This document shows, one piece after another, positions 53,645 to 62,842 of a stretch of DNA of 64,000 bases. The stretch lies in contig JBQHQH010000004.1 of NCBI GenBank assembly GCA_052067355.1, positions 124,001-188,000 on the forward strand, given 5' to 3'. Numbering within the stretch: position 1 is the first letter of the stretch; each line of letters starts with the position of its first letter. The notes under the pieces were generated by a model, which was given only the letters and a program-made list of their open reading frames with translations, was not told the origin of the DNA and made no database searches. Source of the DNA: CABMKH01 sp040797625 (GTDB lineage Bacteria > Bacillota > Clostridia > Tissierellales > Tissierellaceae). The translations under genes were made by a program, and so were the position numbers.

Positions 53645-54673
53645 TTACTTATTACACAATTTTATCAATAGCATCTCTACTAATAATTTCTGATCTGTTG
53701 TAGTAGTCTTAGTCTGAATATCAATATTCAATAGATATTCCATTATATCTTCTAATTCCTTTATTTGAAATTTACTGGACTGAGACTTTATTTTTCCAAA
53801 CTCATAATTCTTTATCTGAAGTTTTTCCTGCACCTTATTATCGCCATAACCTTTATCCTTATAGAGTTTATAACTTAATATCAATCTAAATTGCCTAGTA
53901 ATCATGTATAATATCCTTAACACTGGCTCATTTGCCATGTACATGTCATCAAAGATTTCAATGGCACTTTCAGAATCTCTTCTATTTATAGCATTTAACA
54001 GCTCAAATATATTGGTATCTATAGACTTTACTAATACCTGATCTATATCCTCTCTAGATAATTCTCTGTCCTTAGAATGATCCACGACCTTCAATAGTTC
54101 ATTCTCTAGGTCAAAGAGTCTTATATCTATATTTCTACTTCTATAGGAACTTCTTTCAATGAAATAATTTATATTAGAAAGAGACATCTTCTTATCATGT
54201 TTCTTTAATATTCTCTCTATCCAACGATTTAAATCTTGTCCTTCTAATTTAGAAAAATCTACAACTCTATTATCTTTGTTAAGATGCTTATATATCTTGC
54301 TATTTTTCCTTATAGATGAAGTATTGTCCATGAAAATCAGACATAAAAAATCTCCAAGCCTGTCTATATAATCATAAAATTCCTTTTCAAATCTATCTTT
54401 AATATTGTCCATAAATGCAGATATATCATTGACTAATACAATCTTCTTTTCAGACATAAATGGCAATGTTTCACAGGCATTTATTAGAGTCTGAAGATCA
54501 CAATTTTTGCCTTCAATCTTTACATAATTTATGGTTTCAAAACTCTCCTCTATGTATTTTTTCTTTAACTCATCTATTGCCATGTCCATCAGATATTCCT
54601 CTTGTCCAAAGAATAGATATGCAGATCCTATTTTATTTTCTCTTATCTTTTTCTTAAATTCACCATAATTCAA
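53645..54673 (-). CDS. holA: DNA polymerase III delta subunit
   Basis: The 342-residue clamp-loader subunit begins GEFKKKIRENKIGSAYLFFGQEEYLM and has the AAA+-like fold with FMSEKKIVLVND and a helical C-terminal domain with YMITRQFRLILSYK. It opens the beta clamp during loading. The start is TTG after GGGAGG and overlaps the comEC end by 14 bases. Confidence 0.94.
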   Translation of the reverse strand: MNYGEFKKKIRENKIGSAYLFFGQEEYLMDMAIDELKKKYIEESFETINYVKIEGKNCDLQTLINACETLPFMSEKKIVLVNDISAFMDNIKDRFEKEFYDYIDRLGDFLCLIFMDNTSSIRKNSKIYKHLNKDNRVVDFSKLEGQDLNRWIERILKKHDKKMSLSNINYFIERSSYRSRNIDIRLFDLENELLKVVDHSKDRELSREDIDQVLVKSIDTNIFELLNAINRRDSESAIEIFDDMYMANEPVLRILYMITRQFRLILSYKLYKDKGYGDNKVQEKLQIKNYEFGKIKSQSSKFQIKELEDIMEYLLNIDIQTKTTTTDQKLLVEMLLIKLCNK

Positions 54674-57101
54674 ACTGATTTCCCTCCCAATTCGATGTAA
54701 TCTTTAACATAATATATATTAACATATAATAGACTAAATAGAACATAATCATAAAAATATTGTCATATATAAATACATGTAAACTTGGTTTAGTTCTATC
54801 TCTATCTTCTAGAAATGTTTGGACCTCATAATCATTTTCATTAAATATTACTTTTATTAAACCCATATCATCAGTTCTATATAATCTAGTCTTAAAATCA
54901 TCATATCTATTCAATACTTCCTCACTTGGATGCCCATATATATTATTTCTACCTGCAGATATAATTCCAACTCTAGGTCTAGTCCTTTTAAGAAACATCT
55001 CTGTTGAAGATGTATTGCTGCCATGATGAGGAACTTTGAGAATATCCACCTTCATATTAAATCTATTGGCAATTAGGGATTCTGCATCTCTCTCTATATC
55101 TCCAGTAAATAATATTCCATGTCTACCTATACTCAATAGAGATACCAGAGATGAATCATTTGGACTATAATTGCCTCCGATGTCATTAAATGGCCATATT
55201 ATTCTTATCTTCATTTTTTTACTTAGATTTAGACAATCTCCTTCCTTTAAAACTGTAAAAGGTATTGAATCTTCAATAATCTTCTCATATACTCTACTTT
55301 CAGCAGGAATATAGCTACTCAATACCATATCTATTGGAATATTATCTATTATAGCTTCTAATCCCTGGCAATGATCCTCATCAAAGTGAGTTATAAAGAC
55401 TGCGTCTAATCTCCTTATCCCTAGTTTTTCTAAATATGGTAGGGTTATATTCTTCCCAATATCAAAATCTCCAAATATACTTCCACCGGTATCCATCAGA
55501 TAATCTCTACCTTTTGTCCTAATTAAAATAGCATCTCCTTGTCCAACATCTATAAAATGTATTTCAGAATTATTTTTAAATGTAAATATACAGATACTAT
55601 ATACTATCAAAAGTGAAAAATATACTATACTCATCTTGATTATAGGCTTTTTTAACTTCCTTATATCTATTATCTTAAATATAATGGCCAACATTATATA
55701 GAATAATATAATCGTCACAAGTTCTGGAGAAGGAAATTTCACAATGTTAAAGTTTACCATGTCCCATTTTTTAAGTATGCTAAACTGTAAGCTTAATACA
55801 AAATCAACTATTGGACCTATAAAACTATTCATATATCCAAATATGAATCTAAAGATTATCATTAAAAATCCAAGAACCAAGGATATAGATAATATAGGTA
55901 TTATTATCATATTAGCCAAGATTCCCATAATACTTATTCTGTTAAAATAGTATACTTGAATTGGGAATATTCCAATCTGAACTCCCAAAATAGCAGATAG
56001 ACTTCTAGTAATATAATTTTTATATGGATAGAATATATGCTCTATTCTAGGGCTTAAAACCAATATGACAAGAGATGCTAAAAAAGATAGTTGAAATCCA
56101 ATATTAAAGAGATAATATGGATTTATAAGTAAAAGTAAAAATATAGCAAAACTCAATATATTTATGGAATCATATGGCTTATGAATTAGTTGCGAATAAA
56201 TTAATAAAGAGAGCATTATATTTGCCCTTAAAATAGAAGGCGGAAATCCTATTAAATAGCCATAGGTCCATAGTATAAGCAGTGTAAATATCACATTTTT
56301 TCTTTTCTTTATACCTAGATGTGAAAATATAAACATAAAAAAAACAGATATGATCCCAATGTGAAGACCAGATACAGCCAATATATGAGCTAGTCCCATA
56401 TTCCGATATAGGGATATATCCTCATCTTCTAAATATACAGCTCTACCTAATATGATACTCTTTATCAACGAGCTGTTTTTATCTTTTAGATATTCATCAA
56501 ATAGTTCCTCTATGGCAGTGATAAATTCTCTCTTAATCTTATGCCTAAAGTTCAGATTTTCCCCATCTACATCTAATATAGAATCTTCTCTAATGACCAT
56601 AGTAGTAAATATCCTTTCAGTCATCAAGTTTAATCTATAGTTAAAGAGTTTGGGATTAGTGTTTATCATGGGAAGTCTTAGCTTTCCCACGAATTCTATA
56701 TTATCACCTATTTCCAAACCACTATCTCCAATTACCTTTAATAAGAGTTTTTCTCTCTTTATCTCCCTATTATCTAGCTCTCCTACCGAGACTATATATC
56801 TTTCTTGACTGCTGTCTCTATTTAAAACCTCTACTATGGTACCCTTGCATTTTACCTGATTATTTACCTCAAGCTTTAGTATGCTGTTATCATTCGCATT
56901 ATATATAAAGATGCCTAATATAAAAAAGAGGATAACTATTGTGATTAAATCTAGTCTTCCCCTCCTTACGCTACAAAATATACTTAAAATAAGTACGCAA
57001 AACAATATAATAGATATAATAAATAGATCTATATCAAAGTAAAACGAGAGCAAAATCCCAATTATTAAAGCTATTGCTAATACGACAAATGGTCTCTTCA
57101 T
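54660..57101 (-). CDS. comEC: ComEC/Rec2 DNA uptake channel protein
   Basis: The 813-residue membrane protein has N-terminal helices, a DUF4131 domain, the competence domain with GLAHILAVSGLHIGI and PPSILRANIMLS, and a C-terminal metallo-beta-lactamase domain with HFDEDHCQGLE and VPHHGSNTS. ComEC forms the inner-membrane channel for transforming DNA and its last domain may degrade the other strand. The ATG at 57101 follows GGTGAG. The comEC-holA pair is conserved. No comEA is in the window. Confidence 0.95.
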   Translation of the reverse strand: MKRPFVVLAIALIIGILLSFYFDIDLFIISIILFCVLILSIFCSVRRGRLDLITIVILFFILGIFIYNANDNSILKLEVNNQVKCKGTIVEVLNRDSSQERYIVSVGELDNREIKREKLLLKVIGDSGLEIGDNIEFVGKLRLPMINTNPKLFNYRLNLMTERIFTTMVIREDSILDVDGENLNFRHKIKREFITAIEELFDEYLKDKNSSLIKSIILGRAVYLEDEDISLYRNMGLAHILAVSGLHIGIISVFFMFIFSHLGIKKRKNVIFTLLILWTYGYLIGFPPSILRANIMLSLLIYSQLIHKPYDSINILSFAIFLLLLINPYYLFNIGFQLSFLASLVILVLSPRIEHIFYPYKNYITRSLSAILGVQIGIFPIQVYYFNRISIMGILANMIIIPILSISLVLGFLMIIFRFIFGYMNSFIGPIVDFVLSLQFSILKKWDMVNFNIVKFPSPELVTIILFYIMLAIIFKIIDIRKLKKPIIKMSIVYFSLLIVYSICIFTFKNNSEIHFIDVGQGDAILIRTKGRDYLMDTGGSIFGDFDIGKNITLPYLEKLGIRRLDAVFITHFDEDHCQGLEAIIDNIPIDMVLSSYIPAESRVYEKIIEDSIPFTVLKEGDCLNLSKKMKIRIIWPFNDIGGNYSPNDSSLVSLLSIGRHGILFTGDIERDAESLIANRFNMKVDILKVPHHGSNTSSTEMFLKRTRPRVGIISAGRNNIYGHPSEEVLNRYDDFKTRLYRTDDMGLIKVIFNENDYEVQTFLEDRDRTKPSLHVFIYDNIFMIMFYLVYYMLIYIMLKITSNWEGNQFELW

Positions 57102-57256
57102 AATACTCACCTAATATATTTATTATTTATATAATGGAAAATATGTTTAATTTTTGGTATCATCTTAATTATAGCATATATTATAGCTATCAATTTTTAG
57201 ATTTAATAAAGTTTTTAGAATATACATTTAATAGGACGAAAGGCTTGGTGATGTAA

Positions 57257-58459
57257 TTGACTTTTAAATCTTATATTGAAAACTCCTATTTAAAAGAAAC
57301 CGAAGCTAATATAGTTGAAAAAGAATTTAAAAATAATAAATATTACCTGAATTTAGATAGAACTATTTTTTATCCCCATTTATCTGGAGGACAACTTAGG
57401 GACAAAGGAACTATAAATCAAATAGAAGTTTTAGATGTCTTCCAAGATGGAGACCATATAATTCATGTAGTGGACAAAGATATCAATACCAATAATGTCA
57501 TACTGTCCATAGATTGGAACAATAGATTTGATCTAATGCAGCAGCACTCAGGTCAACATCTACTTTCCTCTTGCTTTTATAACTTATTTAATGCTGAAAC
57601 TATTGGATTTCATATGGGAAAAGACTATACATATATAGATGTCTCAAAACCACAAATCACAGAGGATGAAATTGGAAAGGTAGAATTCCTAGCTAATAAG
57701 ATAATACAATCTAACTTCAGAATACTCTCATATATAGTCAGTAGAGACAGTCTACCTAAGTTTTCTACAATAAAAGTACCTGAAAAACATGAAGATATAC
57801 GTATTGTGGAAATAGATGGATTAGATTACTCACCTTGCTGTGGAACTCATGTCTGTCACACTGGGGAAATAGGTCTTTTAAAGATAGTTGGTTGGGAGAG
57901 ATATAAAGGAAATACTCGTGTAAAATTTTTGTGTGGCTCTAGAGCCATTGGAGACTATAATTGGAAAGATTCATATATACGAAAAATAAGTCTCATGTTT
58001 TCATCAAAAGATAGAGATGTACTAAATAAAGTAAAAGATCTAATGCAAGATAAAGAGGACATAGAGAAAGAAAATAGAGATCTAAGAAAGGAATTATATC
58101 AATATAAAGGAGAACTATATCTAACTGAATCAAAGAGTTATGACGGTATTAGATATATTGTAAAAGAGCTTGAAGATACTTCTATTAAAGAGATAAATCT
58201 CATCGCCTCTAATTTAAATCATAAAGACAATCTAATTCAAATCTATAGTATTCCTAATGCTGGAACAGGTCAATTTTTAGTCAGCAGGAGTCATGACTTA
58301 GATATAGATGTCCATAAAATACTAGATAGTATATCTGAGAAGATAATAGTAAAGGGAGGTGGCAATTCCCAAATGGTACAAGGCTCCTCCTCCCTAATCC
58401 TTTTAGACACTTTAATCAAGATGTTCTACAGTGAAGTAAGAAATTATTTTAAAGGTTAG
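57257..58459 (+). CDS. alanyl-tRNA editing protein (AlaX-like with DHHA1 domain)
   Basis: The 400-residue protein resembles the editing half of alanyl-tRNA synthetase. It has FYPHLSGGQLRDKG, HSGQHLLSS (zinc histidines), CCGTHVC (zinc cysteine and histidine) and, after a coiled coil, a DHHA1 domain near VKGGGNSQMVQGS. It hydrolyses mischarged Ser-tRNA-Ala or Gly-tRNA-Ala. Gly misacylation could matter where glycine levels run high. The start is TTG after GGTGAT. Confidence 0.92.
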   Translation: MTFKSYIENSYLKETEANIVEKEFKNNKYYLNLDRTIFYPHLSGGQLRDKGTINQIEVLDVFQDGDHIIHVVDKDINTNNVILSIDWNNRFDLMQQHSGQHLLSSCFYNLFNAETIGFHMGKDYTYIDVSKPQITEDEIGKVEFLANKIIQSNFRILSYIVSRDSLPKFSTIKVPEKHEDIRIVEIDGLDYSPCCGTHVCHTGEIGLLKIVGWERYKGNTRVKFLCGSRAIGDYNWKDSYIRKISLMFSSKDRDVLNKVKDLMQDKEDIEKENRDLRKELYQYKGELYLTESKSYDGIRYIVKELEDTSIKEINLIASNLNHKDNLIQIYSIPNAGTGQFLVSRSHDLDIDVHKILDSISEKIIVKGGGNSQMVQGSSSLILLDTLIKMFYSEVRNYFKG

Positions 58460-58472
58460 AAATCTAACCTTT
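58451..58472. terminator. bidirectional terminator between alaX and the ATPase gene
   Basis: AAAGGTTAGA, two bases, TCTAACCTTT is a perfect inverted repeat overlapping the stop region of alaX and lying beside that of the ATPase gene. A and T runs flank it. Confidence 0.8.
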
Positions 58473-59532
58473 AAAAATATGTCTTTATTTCCTTCCAGAT
58501 TTCCTCTCTTATATCACTTATGCTCTCATAATCTACTGTCTGTTTATATGCTCGTTCTAAAGCTAGGTGATTTTTTTTGGCTCTTTTTAACCCTTCTATT
58601 CCTCTCTCAATTAGAGTCTCGTATATCCTATAATCTTTTTCATCTATATAGGAAGTATCAAAATAATCGTTGAGATTAATAGATATATGAGGGAACTTTT
58701 CTATAGCTCTATTTGCAGAAATTATTGTATCTATTTCAAATATCAAGATAGATTCTATTCTATCTGGCATCATTGAATTATAATAAATTTCTGCATGATA
58801 GTCTCTTAGTTTTACTTCTTCTAATATCCTATTGAATATTTTCGACTTGCCAGTACCTATATCTCCTTGGATATAATATCTATTGGATATATCTGATAAG
58901 ATAAATTCTGTATAGTCCACATATCCATCAGGAGTATAGGCATTGGAAAATAGATGTCTAAGTTTAAATCCTCTATCTGACAAGATTTTTTTTTCTTCTT
59001 TAAATATCTCTTCAATGATATCTCTAATTTCTCTATTGACTTTCATGACATCTACATGAGAACTATTACTTGTCTCAATCTCATCATAGATACATTTTGC
59101 TCCTTTAAAATAGTTAAATGCTTTTCTATAGGCCTGCTTATTATTGGCTTTAGCCTCAATAATTTGTTCCCTGTATTTTTTCAACTCTTCTCTATCTATA
59201 AACCTAGCTAAATCTACTATCTTATCTATCAAGCCTGGATAGATAGGATCCACTGTATGTGGAGGAGTTCCATCTATTATCCCTATCCCTAAGCCATTTA
59301 TGACAATGCCATCTATAGAATCAGGATCTGATGGACAATGATGATATTCTATATCATATCCACTATTTAAAGCTCTTTCGCCTATCTCTCTCATCATAGA
59401 GGACTTTCCTCCACCGGGCATCCCCTTTAATATATATAGCATATTTCTATCTTTACCTATTATATTGTCATGAAAAGAAAAAAATCCTTGTGAGGTATTT
59501 CCTCCTGGAAACATTCGTCGAATTTTAGCCAT
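58471..59532 (-). CDS. two-P-loop ATPase of the PRK06851 type
   Basis: The 353-residue protein has two Walker A motifs, GMPGGGKSS at 37-45 and GDIGTGKS at 223-230, each starting its own ATPase lobe. HHCPSDPDSIDG after the first is a family hallmark. Such proteins are common in spore-forming Clostridia and Bacilli; the function is unknown. AGGAGG precedes the ATG. It is downstream of the amino-acid symporter with a 50-base gap. Confidence 0.85.
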   Translation of the reverse strand: MAKIRRMFPGGNTSQGFFSFHDNIIGKDRNMLYILKGMPGGGKSSMMREIGERALNSGYDIEYHHCPSDPDSIDGIVINGLGIGIIDGTPPHTVDPIYPGLIDKIVDLARFIDREELKKYREQIIEAKANNKQAYRKAFNYFKGAKCIYDEIETSNSSHVDVMKVNREIRDIIEEIFKEEKKILSDRGFKLRHLFSNAYTPDGYVDYTEFILSDISNRYYIQGDIGTGKSKIFNRILEEVKLRDYHAEIYYNSMMPDRIESILIFEIDTIISANRAIEKFPHISINLNDYFDTSYIDEKDYRIYETLIERGIEGLKRAKKNHLALERAYKQTVDYESISDIREEIWKEIKTYF

Positions 59533-59582
59533 AGTAACCCTCCTAAAAAAGATTATATAGTATATAATTTATTCTTATACTA

Positions 59583-60941
59583 TCATTGTGTGCATGGAGA
59601 GGATAAAAAATTCTTCAAATAAATCTTAGTCTCTAATATTATCACTTTTCTTAGAGCTATAAGAGCTATAAGATTTGGAATAGCCATCAATCCATTTACA
59701 ATATCTGCTAAAATCCAAATAGTGTCTAACTTTAACAATGGGCTCATACCAACTAATGCAATAAATATATATCTATATGGCTTTATAGCCTTTATCCCAA
59801 ATAGATACTCTACACACCTTTCTCCATAATAATTCCATCCCAATATAGTTGTAAATGCAAACAACATCAATCCTATAGTTATAATCAATGAACCACCTAC
59901 AGGTAGGGCTTGATTAAAAGCTAGTGTAGTCATATCAGCTCCTTCAAATTCTCCTTGCCATGCTCCAGTAAGTATCAAAATTATCCCTGTCATAGTACAT
60001 ACAATAATAGTATCAAAAAATGTACCTGTCATAGATATAAGTCCTTGTTCTACACAAGAGTTAGTCTTTGCTGCTGCTGTTGCAATTGGTGCACTTCCCA
60101 ATCCAGATTCATTAGAAAATACTCCCCTTGCTACTCCATTCTTAATGGCATACATAACACTAGCACCTATAAATCCTCCTGTAGCAGCAGTCGGAGTAAA
60201 TGCACTTTTAAATATCAATGCTACTGCACTAGGTAGTAGTTTTATATTTAAACCTAAAATAAGTAGTGATCCTAAGATATATAATATGACCATAAAAGGA
60301 ACCAATATCTCTGCTATCTTAGCTATACTCTTTATACCCTTTAAAGTCACTAAAGCTACTAATAGAGTTATAATTATTGCAGTAACTAGTATGGGAATAT
60401 TGAAAGTAGATTTAGCAGAAGCTGCTATGGCATTGACTTGGGGAAAAGTACCTATTCCAAAAAAGGCTACTCCAATTCCAAATAATGCAAACATCTTAGC
60501 CAACAACTTATTGCCAATTCCTCTCTCTATATAATACATTGGCCCTCCTGACATCTGTCCATTGTCATCTACTACTCTATATTTTACTGCCAATAGACAC
60601 TCTCCATATTTAGTTGCCATTCCAAAAAAACCTGCAATCCACATCCAAAATAGAGCTCCTGGACCCCCTGCTTTAATAGCAGTAGCTACTCCTACAATAT
60701 TTCCAGTACCTATAGTAGCTGCCAAAGCTGTACACAATGCTCCAAAACTAGAGACATCTCCTTCAGATTCATCATCTTTACCCTTAGTAAATAGATATCT
60801 CAACGCTAAAGGCAGCTTAAATATCTGTATCATATTCAAACTAAAAGTAAAGTAAATTCCAGTTCCCACCAATAATACCAATAGAGGTGGTCCCCATACC
60901 CAATCATTAATCCTTTGTAAAATCTGTACAATGCTTTCCAT
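59583..60941 (-). CDS. agcS: AGCS-family sodium:amino acid symporter, probably for glycine or alanine
   Basis: The 452-residue transporter has about ten membrane segments and the AGCS signatures GTGNIVGVATAIKAGGPGALFWMW and GVARGVFSNESGLGSAPIA. It imports alanine or glycine with sodium. The glycine riboswitch in its leader argues for glycine as the regulated solute. GGGAGG precedes the ATG at 60941. Confidence 0.95.
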   Translation of the reverse strand: MESIVQILQRINDWVWGPPLLVLLVGTGIYFTFSLNMIQIFKLPLALRYLFTKGKDDESEGDVSSFGALCTALAATIGTGNIVGVATAIKAGGPGALFWMWIAGFFGMATKYGECLLAVKYRVVDDNGQMSGGPMYYIERGIGNKLLAKMFALFGIGVAFFGIGTFPQVNAIAASAKSTFNIPILVTAIIITLLVALVTLKGIKSIAKIAEILVPFMVILYILGSLLILGLNIKLLPSAVALIFKSAFTPTAATGGFIGASVMYAIKNGVARGVFSNESGLGSAPIATAAAKTNSCVEQGLISMTGTFFDTIIVCTMTGIILILTGAWQGEFEGADMTTLAFNQALPVGGSLIITIGLMLFAFTTILGWNYYGERCVEYLFGIKAIKPYRYIFIALVGMSPLLKLDTIWILADIVNGLMAIPNLIALIALRKVIILETKIYLKNFLSSPCTQ

Positions 60942-61013
60942 GTAAATTCCTCCCTTTAATTAATCTGTCGATTCTTAAAAACTGAAAAGGAAGGCCTTCA
61001 ATAAATAGACAAA

Positions 61014-61037
61014 GGCTAAATCCAATTGGATTTAGCC
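61014..61037 (-). terminator. expression-platform hairpin of the glycine riboswitch
   Basis: GGCTAAATCC, four bases, GGATTTAGCC is a perfect stem followed on the minus strand by TTTGTCTATTT. The aptamer II region contains AGCTAAATA and TATTTAGCC, which could compete with this stem. Confidence 0.6.
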
Positions 61038-61073
61038 TCGAGTAATTCAAAAAATATAGTTTTCTTTATGAAT

Positions 61074-61240
61074 TATGCTCTGTCCTTTTACCTGAGAGTT
61101 TGGCTAAATAATAAAAAATATTTAGCTTGCTCCTTCGGTGCTCACATTGAGGCTCTCCAGAGGTTCGTCCAATAGCGGTCCTTTTGCCTGAAAGCATAAC
61201 TCCTTCGGCGGATCTAAAGATCTCTCTCCCACTACCTTCA
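61074..61240 (-). promoter_or_regulatory. tandem glycine riboswitch
   Basis: On the minus strand two aptamers follow one another. Aptamer I has GGGAGAGA, GCCGAAGGAG and TTTCAGGCAAAAGGACCGC. Aptamer II has TGGAGAGCC, CACCGAAGGAGCAAG and CTCTCAGGTAAAAGGACAGAG. These are the conserved glycine-binding blocks. The leader precedes agcS, so glycine sensing should set symporter expression. Confidence 0.95.
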
Positions 61241-61332
61241 TCCGATAATTTTCAATTGTTAAAAAATCCTTATATTACCTAATCAATAATACCACTATAT
61301 GATATTATTATCAACAACTTTTTAAACCTATA

Positions 61333-62232
61333 TTATTCTTCTATTGTATCCTTGAAAAGATTGTTTGTTATATTATGTTCCTTATACTTCTCTTCATACC
61401 ATTTATGATAAGCTTCAGGAATCTTACTTTCCATTAACATTCTCTCTATATCATCTCTATGTTCTTCTAAACTTGCAGCTTTTGCTTCTTTTTTGTCTTC
61501 TACTTGAATTATGTGATAGCCAAAATCAGTCTTTACTGGTTCACTTATTTCACCTTTTTCTAGAGAAAATGCTGCATCATCAAAACTTTGTACATTCTTT
61601 CCTCTACTAAAATATCCTAAGCTGCCTCCCACAATTTTAGTTCCTTCATCAAGGGAATATTCCTTTGCAAGTTCAGCAAAATCTCCACCCTCTAATAGTT
61701 TCTTTCTGATATCTTCTGCTTCTTCTTCTGTCTCAACTAATATATGTCTAGCACTGACCTGCTCACCTTGAGCTAAACTTTCCTTGTTTTCCTCAAAGAA
61801 GTCTGTTATTTCCTCTTCACTTACCTCTATATCAGATTCTAGAAGCTTCTTAATCTGCATGTTGATTTCTATGCTCTTTTTCATATCATCCATAGTATAA
61901 CCTTGATATTTTAAAGCTTCATTAAATCGTTCTTCTCCCCCATAATATTCTATAAGCTGATCTATCTCTTTTTGAATATCTTCTTCTTTAATCTCAATAT
62001 TTTGTTTTTCAATTTCTAATTGAACTACTTTTTCTCCAATTAAAGAATTTAAAACTTGTTCACCATACTCTTGAACCAATAGATCATATAACTCATCTTT
62101 AGTTATCTTTACATCATCTACCTTTGCCACAACTTCCTCATTTTTACATCCAGTCATACCTACTATAAGTAGTATACTAATTCCTAACACCATAAATTTA
62201 TTTATCTTACTCTTTAATAGTCCCTTTACCAA
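61333..62232 (-). CDS. prsA: PrsA/SurA-like peptidyl-prolyl isomerase lipoprotein
   Basis: The 299-residue foldase has a lipoprotein signal ending GMTGC (C29), a helical SurA N-like region, and a parvulin domain (about 160-250) with SARHILVETEEEA, FAELAKEYSLD, GGSLGYFSRG and FGYHIIQVE. It helps fold exported proteins at the membrane. The start is TTG after GGAGATG, with rather long spacing. Confidence 0.92.
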   Translation of the reverse strand: MVKGLLKSKINKFMVLGISILLIVGMTGCKNEEVVAKVDDVKITKDELYDLLVQEYGEQVLNSLIGEKVVQLEIEKQNIEIKEEDIQKEIDQLIEYYGGEERFNEALKYQGYTMDDMKKSIEINMQIKKLLESDIEVSEEEITDFFEENKESLAQGEQVSARHILVETEEEAEDIRKKLLEGGDFAELAKEYSLDEGTKIVGGSLGYFSRGKNVQSFDDAAFSLEKGEISEPVKTDFGYHIIQVEDKKEAKAASLEEHRDDIERMLMESKIPEAYHKWYEEKYKEHNITNNLFKDTIEE

Positions 62233-62256
62233 TTTTATCTCATCTCCTTCATTTTT

Positions 62257-62278
62257 AAAAAAACAGCTTAAGCTGCTA
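62257..62278 (-). terminator. short terminator after the tRNA-Sec fragment
   Basis: CAGCTTAAGCTG is a 12-base palindrome followed by seven T on the minus strand. It lies just beyond the 3' end of the tRNA-Sec fragment. Confidence 0.55.
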
Positions 62279-62287
62279 ATCTACTAT

Positions 62288-62352
62288 GCCGAGAGTCTGT
62301 GAGAATCGAATTCACTCAGGATGATCCTAACACCCTGCTCTGGTTTTGAGAT
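62288..62352 (-). pseudogene. 3' fragment of tRNA-Sec (degenerate)
   Basis: Read on the minus strand, 65 bases align without gaps to the intact tRNA-Sec at 62726-62822, with 53 identical (82 percent). The match begins at the anticodon loop (TCTCAAAACCAG) and covers the long variable arm, the T arm GTGAATTCGATTCTCAC and the acceptor end. The D arm and 5' acceptor strand are missing. The acceptor end reads CTCGGCA instead of CCCGCCA. It cannot fold as a tRNA and is best seen as a remnant of duplication or integration. Confidence 0.85.
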
Positions 62353-62362
62353 TACTCAATAG

Positions 62363-62681
62363 CATATTTAAAATCATATAAAATTTATTGATATCTAGCT
62401 ATCTATAACTAATTATAGTTATTAATATATTCAAAACCTAAGCTTGTCTTTATAATATGGTTGTAGTTATCTCACATTTTAAAAGCTAAAATGTTCCCCA
62501 CTTTTAACTCCGTTGTACCTATACTAATATACACTAAATTTTAAGAATTGTAAACAGGCTATATGTATTGTGTATTATATATGTGATAATCTTACCTTGT
62601 ATTCTCTAATATATTATCAAGTGGCACGCAAAGTGGCACGCAAAACGAAAAAATGAGAGTTGTGAGATGAAAAAATGCAAT
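62363..62681. other. AT-rich stretch between the two tRNA-Sec copies
   Basis: No gene with a ribosome-binding site was found in about 320 bases. The stretch holds the 12-base tandem direct repeat at 62621 and nothing else that I recognise. Base composition resembles the rest of the window. Confidence 0.5.
62621..62644. repeat. 12-base tandem direct repeat GTGGCACGCAAA
   Basis: GTGGCACGCAAA occurs twice back to back. It is G/C-rich in an AT-rich setting. Such repeats are typical of integrase arm-binding sites, but two copies alone do not prove that. Confidence 0.7.
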
Positions 62682-62710
62682 AAAAAAAGACCATAGAAAA
62701 CTCTACAGTC
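62682..62710 (-). terminator. tRNA-Sec terminator
   Basis: GACTGTAG and CTATGGTC pair with two wobble pairs and are followed by seven T on the minus strand, about 16 bases beyond the tRNA CCA end. Confidence 0.75.
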
Positions 62711-62725
62711 CTTGATTTTGTTGAA

Positions 62726-62822
62726 TGGCGGGAGTATGTGAGAATCGAACTCACCCAGGACGCTCCTAACGCCCCGCGCTGGTTTTGAAGACCAGAGGGC
62801 CCACCAGAACCCATCTACCCCC
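62726..62822 (-). tRNA. selC: tRNA-Sec (anticodon TCA)
   Basis: The 97-base RNA starts GGGGGTAGATGGG and ends TACTCCCGCCA with encoded CCA. It has the six-pair D stem (GGGTTC with GGGCCC), anticodon stem CTGGT/ACCAG with loop CTTCAAA (anticodon TCA), a long variable arm and a five-pair T stem GTGAG/CTCAC. These are tRNA-Sec hallmarks. The eighth acceptor pair is a G-A mismatch. It reads UGA as selenocysteine with SelB, the end of whose gene lies nearby. Confidence 0.96.
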
Positions 62823-62842
62823 TTATATTGACAACAAATCTA

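Noticed and set aside
60145..60534. A plus-strand 129-residue ORF inside agcS
   Set aside because: It is antisense to a strongly conserved transporter and has no start signal.
62617..62814. A 65-residue minus-strand ORF
   Set aside because: It lies across the intact tRNA-Sec and its terminator, so it is a chance frame.
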